Below, piece after piece: positions 1 to 11,240 of a stretch of DNA of 64,000 nucleotides. The stretch is from Catonia carolina (taxonomy: Eukaryota; Arthropoda; Insecta; Hemiptera; Achilidae). The position numbers and the translations under genes are program-made. The notes beneath the pieces are model-generated. The model had not been told where the DNA came from, did no database searches, and saw only the letters and a program-made list of their open reading frames with translations. How positions within the stretch are numbered: position 1 is the stretch's first letter; each line of letters begins with the position of its first letter. The stretch is taken from contig JAQMRL010000003.1 of assembly GCA_035578175.1 (NCBI GenBank), positions 102,536,969 through 102,600,968 of the forward strand, read 5' to 3'.

Positions 1-252
1 ATATGATATGACAGTAGAATGTAGAATGTAGTGTTAATTGAATATACTGTAATACTAATATTAAATATTTTCTACGATTTTCTGATAAATCCAAAACTGT
101 TTTTGAAATATTGAATTCATCATCAAACGGTGTCTTTTGTTAATTACTATGGTAAGAACTGTTGAATTCAATCTTAGATTACTTCTACAAGTTTAAATTG
201 ATAACCTATTAATTTACAACATATTATATTATAGGTATATATGTTATAATAT
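1..252. other. AT-rich sequence, nothing recognised
   Basis: No open frame, RNA gene or repeat boundary could be recognised in this stretch. It abuts the 3' end of the first LTR-like repeat. Confidence 0.5.
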
Positions 253-908
253 TGTGACATTTATCGCTAAGGTCCGTTTCGGGATCTAGGAAATTAAATA
301 ATTAATACACTAGAGTTTACAATTACAAATATTTATTACAACTAAAAGAGTTACAAAATAAATAACAACTAATTATAAAAAAATAATAAAATAAATAACT
401 TAATAATTTACTCAATGCTGCTTACAACAATTATATTACACAATGGAACTGAATACACACTGCACATATACAACAAGACTAAAAATAAAAATTCCTCGGA
501 AACCCCCCGTTGACCTGTTCTAACGGAGTTACCTTCGATAGCACACGTAGTAAACACTCGTCAAAGATCAAACGAATATTAACTAACTGACCGCGCTCGG
601 GGGTTTCTTTATATAGTGAATCAAAAAAGAATCTTCTCGAAAAACTGAAATTCGATATAACAGTCCTTTCTAGAGAAGTCTTATTAAATGTAAATAGATA
701 ATCAACCGACCCTTCATAAATAGTTGTATAACAAAGACCTTCCTCCCTTTTAAATAATCCTTTTAAATAATTTTTATGAATAGGTATCCTTTTATACCTA
801 ACCCTATTGTTACTTTTTCACCCTATTAACTACTCTTTACCATTTTATGAACATTTTACCATTTTACTAGAAATTTCGCGAACCATGCCCTTCTTCGATA
901 TTGTCATA
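253..908 (-). mobile_element. solo-LTR-like repeat, copy 1
   Basis: Read on the minus strand, this segment starts near TATGACAATATC and ends in ATGTCACA, so it has LTR-style inverted ends. A TATATAAAG box (about 605-615) and an AATAAA-type signal (about 330) stand in promoter and polyadenylation order. It matches two other segments (53663-54619 plus, 57036-57708 minus), most clearly in the GATCCCGAAACGG block near the 3' end and the TGTTRTACA block about 175 bp from the 5' end. No internal gag/pol coding adjoins it, so it is best read as an old solo LTR. No target duplication was found. The gypsy or BEL assignment is open. Confidence 0.5.
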
Positions 909-1657
909 TTATTTAATTAATTAATTGTCATATTATTGTTATATTGTTATATTATTATTATTCGTCATATAATATAATAATTTGTCATAATATTTCATAT
1001 TATGAAGTATATTAAAGTATTACTGTTATTTTCAATTAAATTTCATGGATATAACCTACGTATAATTTTATTTATAAGAATTTAAATAGTTAATTCTGTG
1101 TAGAATGAACATTTAATATATGAACTCTTTTATGGTTAACATATTATCGATTTGTTTTTGCCATTAAAATAGAATAGTCATAAAAGAAATGAAATTTATA
1201 TTTCCTTCATTATTATTTTATATGTTTTAAGACTTGTATAAATAAAAGATATCTAAATTTATCTTACAGTCAATTTAAATTGATTGTATTTAATGGTTAG
1301 TGAAGATTGCTTATCTAGCCTATATTATGTATAAAAGTTAATTCCACTCACTGACTCATCTCGCATTTCCTGAACTTCGAAGTCTAGAAAAGGTTAAGTA
1401 ACGGCTTTGAAAAATTTAATTTAAGAAAGAAAGTATATAATCGGTTTTTTTTAAATTACTGCTTTAAGGTCCCAAAAATTAAAGGTATTTAAAAAGGTTA
1501 CTGCGTTTCTAATCAATTTTTCTTCAACCAACGTTAAGTTTCGAGGCAATCAGGTTATTTTTTCCAACGAAACCGCGTTATAATAGTTTCTTTTCAAAAT
1601 AACAGTCTTCAACATGAAACCAAAAAGAAAAAAAATAAATTGGTATGATTTTTTTCT
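909..1657. other. AT-rich sequence, nothing recognised
   Basis: Low-complexity AT-rich DNA with runs of ATTA and TTAATT. A 106-codon open frame beginning at 1614 on the plus strand runs antisense to the LINE remnant that follows and shows no domain of its own. Confidence 0.4.
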
Positions 1658-2160
1658 CTACTCGTTTCTAATAATCGTCATCATGCGAGGATTTACAGCC
1701 CCAGCTGTATCTCGCTTCTTAAGTACCACTTCTCTTTGTCTTGCCAGACACTTTCGGAAACCTACCGCAAAGACATTGCCTCCTGCACACCATCCAACCT
1801 CCGGCCTACCCCTTCTTCTTCTGGCTGTCATCAATTCCCATACCCTCTTAGGCCACCTACCATCCTCCATCCACTACAAATGGCCAAAACATTTTAATTG
1901 TTTGCAGGATAAGGTATCCATGATTTTTCCTTGAATGTCAATTATTCTCCTAATTTCGAAATTTGGAATTTGATCGATGCGTGACACACTACAGCTCCAC
2001 CACCAGAAATCCATCTCCATTGCTTTTTAGGCGATCCTTCTGCTTCTTAGTCATACCCGATTTCTGCACCATAGGTACAACACATACCAGGATAGCATGA
2101 TAAATATTAACCTTCGTCTCCTTCCATACTTTATCATTCCAAAGGACAGAATTTAACTAC
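1658..2160 (-). pseudogene. LINE reverse-transcriptase C-terminal remnant
   Basis: The minus-strand translation is broken by stops and frame changes. It still shows the tail of a non-LTR endonuclease/reverse-transcriptase protein: a DVYHAILV-like block, then KKQKDRLKS, then GRWPKR and RRRRGRPEVGW. The basic RRRRGRP-W segment near the C-terminus is characteristic of a widespread arthropod LINE group, and related tails occur at 16395-17110 and 43500-43690. The longest uninterrupted piece is 70 codons (1658-1870). The catalytic YADD region is not present. The fragment is 5'-truncated and clearly non-functional. The exact clade cannot be named from this tail. Confidence 0.65.
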
Positions 2161-2259
2161 CCTACAATCCTTCGCAAGGGCGAAGAGTTATAGGGCAGCA
2201 ACTCATTCTTATGGTTAATATTCTTCTCTTCGTCTTTTCTTCTCTTCAGGCGTAGGGTT

Positions 2260-2449
2260 TTCCGGCATCAAAAATTTCATTAGGAAGCTGTAATTTGAAT
2301 AACTCCCAGCATTGTAGAAGTATTTTCAAGCTTTTTCCTGTATTGGTATCCGAGAATGTCTAGCCTGTTCCGGCATAAAACTATTTCGTTGCAAAGCTGT
2401 AATTGAAATGATTCCCAGCGTTGTAGTTGCCTTTCCAAGCTTGTTTCCT
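2260..2449. repeat. direct repeat pair, ~80 bp
   Basis: Two similar segments, 2260-2339 and 2368-2449, each begin TTCCGGCAT and end AAGCTT(G)TTTCCT. They lie about 108 bp apart with a 28-bp spacer. On the minus strand a 61-codon open frame crosses both, but the 108-bp spacing and divergence give no repeated peptide. No known family was recognised. Confidence 0.6.
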
Positions 2450-2469
2450 CAAGCCTGTATCCCATAACC

Positions 2470-3847
2470 TGTTTTTGAATTCCTGTAATTTATTGAATTA
2501 CTTAACTAATTTATTGCGGTGACAACTAATTCTCTAATTTTCACTTATTGTCTGTTATTCTTTCCTTACATTGTAATTTGTAATTCCGTCCTCTCTCTTT
2601 AAAGTAGGTATCACAACTTCCAATCTCTGTTCCCTTCTCTATGTTAAGAGCCATGAAAAGGAGTCAAAACTGCCATTATGTTATTAAAAATCTCATCAAT
2701 GTATATTTGTTAGCCGTGTTCTTTAGTTTAAATCGTTCCACGTATTCTCTGAAAACTATGAATTTTTTCGTCTACATCAAGTTTACCGTCAAAAAAATTG
2801 ACGGCTCAAATAATTGAATGTTCTGATAAGCTCAAATCATAATTTTAGATCTTAATGAGTCCTAAAAAAGTCAATACTTTTGTGCTAGAATCGCATGGAA
2901 CTGCATGTTAGAAATAAAAAAACGAGTAGAGTTTTTCTTCTGACTCTGCTATTAAACGCTTAATGGCTAATCTAGCATAAATTTGTATTGTCTTTAAAAA
3001 CTGCATTAAAATCAGTTCATTCGTTAAAAGGATATAATGTTGCGGTATTGCTTACTCAAAAAGTTAGCTGACACAATTTTTCGTTGTCTTCTGAACATTG
3101 TAAAAGTTAATATAACTAGAAAAGGAAGGGTTCTAAAATGTGTTAATGTACAAATCAACTTCTATAAATAGAATATTTATGAATGCGAACGAGTAAGGGT
3201 TACTAATTTCTTATAAAATGACAGAAGATTGTATTATTTGTTCTGCCACATTGAAAATTAATATCAAAGTTACGTCTTTGATAAGAATTCATCCTATTGT
3301 TGGTATTTCAAGCTTTATCATACTTATATTGAAACTTTATTTTTCGTTTTATAAAACTCTTTAGATTTCAAAAAAATTAAGGTCAGTATATGATAGTAAT
3401 TTTAATTCTAAAACCAATTTTGAAATTGAATCTTGTTCATTTTTATATACTTAGTGACAGCTATGCCGATAACGTATTTATTTCTGTTGAAAATATAAAT
3501 TTCTACCCTCTTTTATTCATTGAAGGGTAAAGTTATGGGGACATTTTTAATTAATTACAGAAAAAACAAATATTCAGATACTTTTGACAGGTTAGAAATG
3601 TAGAGGGAACGTTGTACTTTTATCATAGCGGTAAAAACTTAAAATGAAGCGAAAAATATACTTAATTTTTATATTTTATGATTGATGACAGACATAAAAA
3701 TTTTTACGTTTATTTATACGCAAAGATACTTTTCGACTTTCATCCATTTTGAGTTTTGAGGTTACTGTAAATGAAAATAAACGGAATTAAGTTGCTTTAA
3801 TATCTTTATCACATTTACTGTTTCTTTTTATAAAATAAGGTTTTGAT
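2470..3847. other. gene-free AT-rich DNA
   Basis: No open frame above 60 codons, no tRNA-like box and no inverted terminal repeats were found here on either strand. Confidence 0.5.
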
Positions 3848-4775
3848 TTGTTAAAAGTTAAGACCCTGATTGGGAATCAAATCTTCGACTATTCGCTATA
3901 CAGTCTAACACTTTGCTTCACGAAGGCGATCGTAGAGATATTTATTCAATTAAAAAATGAAGCTAGGGCCGGGGAGTGGACAAGGGGGTTCATTCCAAAT
4001 ATCAAGGTGTGGATAAGGCGGAGATTTGGTGATACCACCAACGAATTGACGCAGTTGCTCACAGAGCATAGTTGCTTTGGAGCGTATTTTACGAGATTCA
4101 AACTTCATGAAGTACCGAAATGTCGACTGTACGACAGTGAAGAGGAGGAGTCCATTGCGCATATTTTTGAAAGATATCTTTATTTTGGCCTCAACAGAAT
4201 GTAGACATCTGAGAAGATAGGTGTTGCACAGGGGATCCCGGAGAGAGAAGGGGCAGCGATGCTGCGGGATTAGGAGAGCTGAAAGTTGGTCGCTCAGTTT
4301 GCAGAGAGGGTATTCGGGAGACTGGGAGGGAGGAGACATATGGAGATCAGCGGGATCGCCCTCTCCCACAGTAAATCAATCCTGTCCCGATCTCAGAAGG
4401 TAAGGTAGGCAACTAATTTCCTGGTGTCACACTAATTAGCTGGTGATGAAAGAGATGAATGAAAGTGAGAGAGTGAGTGTTGGTCGGTGACAGCGAGAGG
4501 GGAATTAGGCTACGGTTCCTTTCCATGCTCTGCTGACAGTATGTATTTTTTTAACCATTTCCCTTGTAGTATATATAAACAGTTCCGAGGGAGGTGGAGG
4601 GTTCTTTTCTGATGTCGGATCAAGTGGCCAGGCGGCGGGTTTTTGATCGGTAGGCGGTTGCGGCCTCCTTAGGGCTGGACGAGGAAGCCTCAATTGCGTC
4701 CAACACTACTTCCCCATCGTGAGAGAGTGAACATGAGTTTTTCTCGCCGCCTGGGATAAAAAAAATTAAAAATCC
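3848..4775 (+). pseudogene. R1-like LINE 3' end (ORF2 tail and 3' UTR)
   Basis: An open frame of 118 codons (3848-4204) carries the C-terminal signature of R1-clade ORF2: GEWTRGFIPNIKVWIRRRFG, then LTQLLTEHSCFGAYFTRFKL, then a cysteine/histidine tail around SIAHIFERY. In intact R1 proteins this tail reads like a CCHC segment after the reverse transcriptase. Here several ligand cysteines have been replaced, for example where CRYC is expected the sequence reads CRLYD. Broken frames downstream (to about 4410) continue the C-terminus. A relatively GC-rich stretch to about 4775 ends in an A-rich run and looks like the 3' UTR. The element is 5'-truncated, so only its last part was inserted or survives. 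Confidence 0.7.
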
Positions 4776-5711
4776 AATATTGACATTATAGAACGCCAAT
4801 TCTCTTACAGAAGAAATTTCAGATTAGCGGGGTTGTAGTTTTTCTGTTAACATTCCCATACCCTCGTCGGTAATCGAACGAAATTGGACTTAAACGATCG
4901 AGTACATTACCGACTGAACAAAAGAAGCAGTCGTTTTTGAATACTTTGTTGATATGAAATTGTAACTTACATTAATTTTGCATCATTATATAAATTTGTT
5001 CTTTTGTAAATGTTAGAATTGTTTTATATAAACTTTGAGATAGGGTTAAATGTTTACTGTAATGTAATATAAAAATAAATTACTGAGTTTTCCTGTTTCT
5101 GTTGGATAATGTTTGTATTTTTAGTAAGATCATTTTACTGTAGTTAGTTTTGTGTTTAGTACACCTGCGTTAGTCTACTCTATCAGGCAATATTCTCTCT
5201 AACTCTAAAAACCTGATTGGCTGGAAACCATTACATACCCTACATACAAGCTAGATAAAGTTTTAACTGGAACGTTGCAGGAGTATTGTTCAGTAGGTAT
5301 AGTTAGTGATAACAGATAAAATGTATAATCACCCCAGAAATGGCGCACGTTGTATTTATGAGCTTCGAGTGACCTACCCTCCCCCAACTCTAAAAATTTA
5401 GGCCACAGAATTATTACTTCCAGCTCCGATTCTGCTACGTTCACTAATTCCATTCGTTAATCTACTGTTTCACCCATTAAAATCTTAACAACCTCTATCT
5501 AAAATACTGTTAAATAAAAGAACATAACGTTACAGTGAGTATAAATCTACTGGAAAATTTAATTTAAAAAAATAAAAATTATATTATATATAATTACTTG
5601 TTTAATGTTCCCGAATGTTTGTTTTTTAGTTTATTTAAAATCGCATCAACAGTGTGATCATTAACGTCTACTGTGAACTATACAACCAAAATTGTGGGTT
5701 TTAGTGTGTAA
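4776..5711. other. gene-free DNA with one unrecognised ORF
   Basis: Mostly AT-rich. An 82-codon open frame on the minus strand (5205-5453) encodes an unremarkable peptide with several hydrophobic stretches. No domain or family was recognised, and it may be chance or part of an old repeat. Confidence 0.35.
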
Positions 5712-5800
5712 TAATTTCCAGATCCTAGCCAAAAAATCGAACTGGCATCTTCTTCATAAAATCTAACGCTAGCTACTAAGCTACGGAGGTGACAAAAAAA
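5712..5800 (-). repeat. tRNA-derived SINE relic
   Basis: On the minus strand an A-box-like TAGCTTAGTAGCTAGCG is followed about 35 bp later by a B-box-like CAGTTCGATTTTT. This is the RNA polymerase III promoter spacing of a tRNA-derived SINE head. The B box has decayed at its last CC. It is not a functional tRNA: no cloverleaf acceptor pairing was found. Confidence 0.5.
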
Positions 5801-5809
5801 TCAGAATTA

Positions 5810-6224
5810 TTTATCCTTGAGTCTCATTCAACGTATAACATGAAACTCTTCAAAAGTTCTTTGGGCACTGCATCTCTTGTTATCAGGTTATACTTAATTG
5901 TGTACTGATATAAAGAGAAGATTACCGCTAAACTGGGGATTGTGTAAAAATGTTTTACACAAAGGTTATTTTAAATTTTGAGTTCTATTAGGAGTAGTAA
6001 AAAATTAAAGTGTTTTAAACTTTTGTATATCCAGACAGCAGAGATGTGGTTTTTGCGAAAGGACGAAATGATATATTCGGTTAGATAAAATGAAAAAAAG
6101 AGGATGTAACGTTAGAATTGGGTATCCAAAATTTGAAGTAGACGATGAAAGAATATCGTGAAGATTGGAGACATCACGAGAGGATGTCAGCTCAAAGGTT
6201 CCTCTGCAAGTCCGATAGTTTGCT
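5810..6224. other. gene-free DNA
   Basis: Nothing recognised before the tandem repeat. Confidence 0.4.
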
Positions 6225-6438
6225 CCAAAAATGTAGAGAGATGTTGGCAGATCTAAGACGAGATGTATGTAAGATCAGATCAGGCTAATAGGTAGCCTTG
6301 TTTGGAATTAAAAGGAGGTTTTTTTAAATTTCCAAAAAGGTAGAGAGACGTTGGCAAATCTAAGAAGATATGTATGTAAGGTCAGATCAGGCTAATACGT
6401 AGCCTTGTTTGGAATTAAAAGGAGACTTTTTAAATTTT
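6225..6438. repeat. two-copy tandem repeat, 107-bp period
   Basis: Two adjacent copies (6225-6331, 6332-6438) share blocks such as GTAGAGAGA, GATCAGATCAGGCTAATA and GTAGCCTTGTTTGGAATTAA. They differ by roughly ten substitutions and a few single-base length changes. It could be the start of a minisatellite or a local duplication. No coding potential was seen. Confidence 0.85.
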
Positions 6439-6439
6439 C

Positions 6440-7137
6440 GTTATGTATTAAGGCTAACTCTTATTATAGATACAATTAAAACATGAAGTTCCTACGAAAT
6501 ATTATTTCTGTTACTTTACTGAATTATAAAAGAAAATAAATGTAAAAGTAAGTGATCTATAAATTCATGTCGTTTAATCTGATATATCTTTTTTATTAAA
6601 TAACTGATTCGGTTTAATTCGAAAAGGAAATAAGTAAAATACACGTATTAAACAAATATGAAACAACTTTTTTAACGACAACGATTGAAACGTGATTAAA
6701 TGTAGTTTTTTGAATATAAATTTATGAAATAAAATTTATTATAAAGAATTTAACATTTTAATACTAATAAATAATTGAATTCTGTATTTGAAATTCAGTG
6801 AATATGTCAGAGGTAATTCACTGAATCCGAATTAGAGTACTTAACCCACTCGGTGGAGCAGCTGGATTTATTGAGCCAAAGCGCAGTTAAACAATCAAGT
6901 ACTTTAGTTTGTCGACTGCCACTAATATATCTACGCTTTTCAAATGAACAAAATCGCTGCTCTTTTTTGGGACTATAGCTTTAATAAAAAACAATTAAAC
7001 TTTTAAAAGTTGTTGATTTCCTGGGCGTCAATTAGGACGAAAAATAATTGGAATCGTGAACTTTTTTATCATAATCTTATTTATGACCATTAAAATTCAG
7101 TTTAGTGTTTTTCACATGGGTGTTTAATTATATTTTT
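6440..7137. other. gene-free AT-rich DNA
   Basis: No features recognised on either strand. Confidence 0.45.
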
Positions 7138-7274
7138 ACTTTCTCTTGCCTAAATGAATATATAGAAAGGAAAGTATTGTTTTCATGTCGATTTTTCGTA
7201 ATCGAGTTTTCACCGGATCTACACGTTTTCAGATCCCCTGAATCCAAAAAAACATGTTTTTAGCGATTGGTCTC

Positions 7275-7352
7275 TGTGTGTGTGTGTGCGCGCGCGCGTG
7301 CTTGCGTGTGTAGCGATTGGTAGTGGTGTGTGTCTGTGTATGTGTGTGTGTA
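7275..7352. repeat. (GT)n microsatellite with duplicated flank
   Basis: GT/GC dinucleotide tracts lie inside family A copy A1. The flanking 10-mer TAGCGATTGG occurs at 7261 and again at 7311, so the tract and its edge were locally duplicated. Confidence 0.85.
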
Positions 7353-8151
7353 CGTGAACAGAATATCTCAAGAACGGAATCTCGTACGTACTTGAAACTT
7401 AAAACTTAAGTGAGACACCACTACCGGACCCAACACATAGATTTCCATCAAAATCGGTCAACCGGAAGTAATAGTTTATTCGTGTTATTTTTCACTTTTT
7501 TGCAAATTTCACAAAAACGGCTCCTACGATTTTTTTTAAATCGTCTTATTTACTACATTTTTAATGCTATGTAAGATAGCGTAGGCGCCATGTTTGCTGA
7601 AATTCTTGGAGAGGCTGTTTTCTTGTTAAAAAATTGTTTTTTTCAAGATTGTGGCTTTAATATGCATTAAAGCGCAAATCGTCGGCTGCATCACAAACCG
7701 TCGTATCTCAAAAATCATGTTTTTCTAGGAGAGCCGTTTAAAGTTTTGCGTTTAGTTCTCCACTCTACATCTCAGCAATGATTTACAATAAAACCGTAAT
7801 TATTGCTTTAAATAATCAAAAAAAGACTGTATGTTTTTATTATTTATGTGGTATTAATGTAAGTTATTGATTTTTATCAATAATGTATAAATTTGTCGAG
7901 TTACGACAGTACGTGATTCACGGAAACGTATTATGTAATATAAACAAATGACGTATCTCTATAGATAAAAGTATCCTGATAGCAAATTACTACTAACAAA
8001 CACATGATTACTCTTTTTAGTATAAATTCTGCATTAATACAGACAACTAGCAATTTATTACAAAAAAAAAATACAAATTTAAGAAAATTTGTTAATACAA
8101 TGCATAACAAAATAAGTACAAAAAAAATTTTTTTGTAGTTCCTATTTTCTA

Positions 8152-8794
8152 ACGTGCGTTCGGAAAGTCGCTGTGCACTGGAATTGTGACTATGGATTTA
8201 TGAAAATATGTATAAAGAAATGACTAAGCATATTGGAAAAAAATTTATTCAATACCTTAATTACATTGTTAAACCGTGATTACATTGTTTATAGAAGGTG
8301 TTCGAAATGACCTCCATTGGCATCAATACAGCATTGCACTCGTTTCATTTTGTTTGCAAACACCTTTCGCAACTGAAGAACAGTGATTCCTTGAATGTAT
8401 GCCGTTATTGCGGCTTTAAGTTCGTCAATCGTGTGTGGTCTGTTCCGATACACAGTTTGTTTCGCCGCACCCCATAAAAAGAAATCGGGGGGAGTCAGAT
8501 CAGGAGATCTTGCAGGCCACAAATTCTTTGAAATTATTCGTTCACCAAACACGTTGCATAACGTTTTATACAGTTGCGAAAGGTGTTTGCAAACAAAATG
8601 AAACGAGTGCAATGCTGTATTGATGCCAATGGAGGTCATTTCGAACACCTTCTATAAACAATGTAATCACGGTTTAACAATGTAATTAAGGTATTGAATA
8701 AATTTTTTTCCAAAATGCTTAGTCATTTCTTTATACATATTTTCATAAATCCATAGTCACAATTCCAGTGCACAGCGACTTTCCGAACGCACGG
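8152..8794. mobile_element. foldback Tc1/mariner-type element, 643 bp
   Basis: Arms of 224 bp (8152-8375 and 8571-8794) are inverted copies with about two mismatches and no length differences, enclosing a 195-bp loop. TA dinucleotides flank both ends (8150-8151, 8795-8796), as expected for the Tc1/mariner group. The outer sequence is CGTGCGTTCGGAAAGTCGC. Each arm contains the 3' end of a transposase gene, so both element ends derive from the same, original 3' end. The N-terminal DNA-binding region and the first two catalytic aspartates are missing. The element could only move with a transposase supplied elsewhere. Confidence 0.88.
8289..8648 (-). pseudogene. Tc1/mariner transposase C-terminal remnant
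   Basis: A 119-codon open frame. Residues from about 30 on read as the end of a DDE transposase: WPARSPDLTPPDFFLWG, holding the region of the third catalytic acidic residue, followed by AAKQTVYRNRPHTIDELKAA and a typical helical C-terminus that ends near GGHFEHLL. The first ~27 residues are not native: they are the reverse-strand reading of the inverted arm, so the start codon at 8648 is an accident of the rearrangement. No D-E-x-W or D-N-A-P-x-H blocks are present. Not functional as an enzyme. Confidence 0.8.
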
Positions 8795-9289
8795 TAAAAC
8801 AAAACATACCAATAACTTGAAAATAATACTACGAAACTACTAAGCATTAACTAATTTCATTGATGAATGTTACTTTTTAGAAAAATAATGACATCATAAA
8901 CTGATGCAAAAAATTAAAAAAATTATTATTACTGGACAATGAAACTTACAGTAACACTATAGGGTTACCTGAAAGCTGTTTAGTAACTACATAGCAAAAT
9001 ATACAAAATACGTACGTAAAAAAACACAGAAACCTAAAATAATAATATATTACGTTATTATTAGTAATCAAAAACTAAAATTTTATTTAGTAGGCCTACT
9101 CCATTACAAACGATAACAAAATGTTTTGTTGGCAATGCCTGGAAACAGAAAGTAACTACATTGGCATAAACGTAATATTTATAAGCTGAATGATATTAGT
9201 TTTAAAGATTTATAAAAGGCATTAAATTCTTTGTTCTAATTTGAATGAGGTAAATTTCTTTAAAAGTTCTTGTGTTCTTCCAACTTGGC

Positions 9290-9945
9290 GACGGGTGGCA
9301 CTGCATTACATAAAGATAACAAATCTTTGTACTTACCGTTTGTAATTTATGCAGGCTCTAAATTTAATTTTTTGGGTTCAATATTCTTTATTGACTTTAG
9401 CTTTCCAATATTAAAATGCCAATATTCATCACAAGGTGGCTGTTCTTAAAATAAATTGTATCTGGCAAAGTTTTGGGAACATGAATTTTCATCATATTCA
9501 ACCAGTTTATTTTTTCGCCTGTTGAATCTTTTCTGTTTAACAATAGGCCTACTCTCAATTCCTTAAAATTTTCTTTAAAGTCGATAAAATCTTCATACTG
9601 AAGTGGATTGACAAGGAAGGTTGTTTTTACAAGCTAATTTATAAATAGGAATAAGTTGAGATGGTACAAATAAATCGCCTGAACGTTCAATAGCAGACTT
9701 TATAGTAGACCTACTATGTCATGAATCACCCTCATTTCGTCCGTGGAAAGGCTCACAAAATTTCAGGGAAATACTTTCAATAGTCTATTAGTCGAAATAG
9801 GGACAACATACAAAAGCATGATGGCTATTATTAAGTTTTTACTTTGGTCACTCCTTCCGTCCAAAAAGAGAAACACATTTTTTACCTCTTTTTCAATTCA
9901 ATTGGTTTAAACAGATCGAAACAAATCGCTTCCCACGACTCTTCT
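9290..9945 (-). pseudogene. decayed transposase-like coding region
   Basis: The minus strand, read across several frames and stops, gives LFLDGRSDQSKNLIIAIMLL, then CEPFHGRNEGDS-HS followed by TIKSAIERSGDLFVPSQ, then QYEDFIDFKENFKELRVGLL and TLPDTIYFKNSHL. The D-G-x(3)-Q-x-K-N block followed by an H-x(3)-E-G-D-S-x-H block and an I-x-S-A-I helix resembles a conserved pair found in a large group of transposon-encoded proteins of arthropods and cnidarians. I cannot name that group. It lies centrally in the 3,027-bp element and is its best candidate for a former transposase. At least five stops or frameshifts are visible. Confidence 0.45.
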
Positions 9946-10065
9946 TTTGTTACAATATAACTTTACGAAGTAAACTAAGATTTATCAAACAACAAACACA
10001 CTCGCAAACGTCTACTAACATACTGATAAAGAGCAAGTAATCATGGGTAGCCTACATATTTTTAC

Positions 10066-10179
10066 GTCTGACTATTTTGGAATTTCTGCTAATGCAGACG
10101 GTGAAGAATGATGATGTACGAAAATGAGTGATGAAAAAAATTCCAGACCTGACCGAGAATCGCACATGGGACCCGGTAC
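10066..10179 (-). repeat. tRNA-derived SINE (family E), 5'-truncated
   Basis: The minus strand reads GGTCCCATGTGCGATTCTCG (decayed B box region), then GTCAGGTCTGGAATTTTTT, CATCACTCATTTTC and CCGTCTGCATTAGCAGAAAT. The same order occurs in the fuller copy at 52410-52547. The A box is missing here. Confidence 0.65.
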
Positions 10180-11187
10180 AATGATATAATTCGATTAAGG
10201 TAATTTATCAGTGTTCCCTTCATAAAAATGTAAACTAAGTGCGTATTCAGTTAAAAGTAAATTGGAAATATACTTCTGCATGGAATATGGATATCATAAT
10301 ATATCCTGACGATTGCTGCCTAACCCAGTCAAGGAGATACCTATATAAAAGCCAATTTTATTATTTAGTTTTATTTTATAATGTACTTATTTGAATACGT
10401 CACATACAGTTTCGGTTTCATTAGGTAAGCGACCGCATCACAAACTGACGAATCTACAGATACGACAGAGTGAGGAGACAATACAAGTTTCACAAAGTGA
10501 CGTATCTCAAGATACGACAGTACGTGATGTACAATTCATCACTTTTTGTGAGTTACGCAGAAACATTATTGCTCGTATCTTTGTTAATAACGAAGATATT
10601 GATAAGTCAGTTCGTGATATTGTAGAGTACACCCAGACACATTCATAGGCGACCTAACTCAAATTTCGATTTTTTTGAGATACGTCACTTCGTGATGCAG
10701 ACGACGAAATATGTATTTCAATTAAAGTTGTAGAAAATTTAAATGCTACAACTTCTATTTTAAACGTTTTTTGTACAACGCTTAGTTTAGCGGTAATTAG
10801 CGATTTTCCGTATTTTTAAGCCAAAATGAGATTGATTTTCATTTTGCGTCTTTCACTCTTGATTAAAATTAGGTTATGTTTATTGCGGTTAGTTTTTTTA
10901 CTAATTTTAGGTGTTTTATTACTAATGTTAGGTTATATTTTTAATTATTTGCATTGAAAGTTGTGTGATTGTTTCACACCAGAGTTTTTAGGAATTCAGT
11001 GATTACTACTAATCATCATGTTTTAAAAACATCATTAAAATTTAGTAAATATTAAAAATGTACAGTACACGTAGTTAATTCGAACTTGAAGTGGAATGGA
11101 AAAAGTTCGTATTATCCAAAATCCGAATTAACCAACATCATACGGAAAGGTATTTTGAAGTTAAATACGATATTAGAACTTTTGTAC

Positions 11188-11240
11188 TACTACTACTACA
11201 ACTATACTACTACTACTACTATGTACTAATAATAGTAATA
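11188..11240. repeat. (TAC)n microsatellite
   Basis: An interrupted trinucleotide tract of ACT/TAC units inside the pogo/Tigger-like element. Confidence 0.8.

Larger units (their letters stand above)
7680..10706. mobile_element. 3,027-bp TIR transposon of unassigned superfamily
   Basis: The outer ends are inverted: CGTCGGCTGCATCAC on the left and GTGATGCAGACGACG on the right (14 of 15 match). The match continues less perfectly through GACGTATCTCAAAAA-like sequence. AAAT sits immediately outside both ends (7676-7679 and 10707-10710), and the flanks join into an otherwise continuous family A copy, which independently supports the boundaries. A subterminal 16-mer, TACGACAGTACGTGAT, occurs at 7902 and 10513 in the same orientation. 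The interior holds a foldback Tc1-like element, a SINE and a decayed minus-strand coding region (9290-9945) with transposase-like blocks. AAAT could be a 4-bp target duplication or partly chance. The superfamily is not recognised. Confidence 0.7.
7138..10980 (-). repeat. family A repeat, copy A1, split by a 3-kb insertion
   Basis: Family A is the commonest repeat in the window (eight copies). Its consensus, read 5' to 3', begins GGTGTGAAACACTCACACAA, carries ACTTTCTCTTGCC just inside the 5' end, has a (CA)n tract near the 3' end and closes with GGCAAGAGAAAGT. The two 13-mers are perfect inverted repeats of each other. A1 lies on the minus strand: its 3' part is 7138-7679 and its 5' part 10707-10980. 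Between them sits a 3,027-bp element flanked by AAAT on both sides. A1 has only one of the two internal modules found in the long copies A2 and A5. The inverted ends suggest a non-autonomous DNA element, but no autonomous partner is present. Confidence 0.75.

Noticed and set aside
7261..7360. Possible CRISPR-like or array structure in GT-rich repeats
   Set aside because: Simple microsatellite within family A in a eukaryotic genome.
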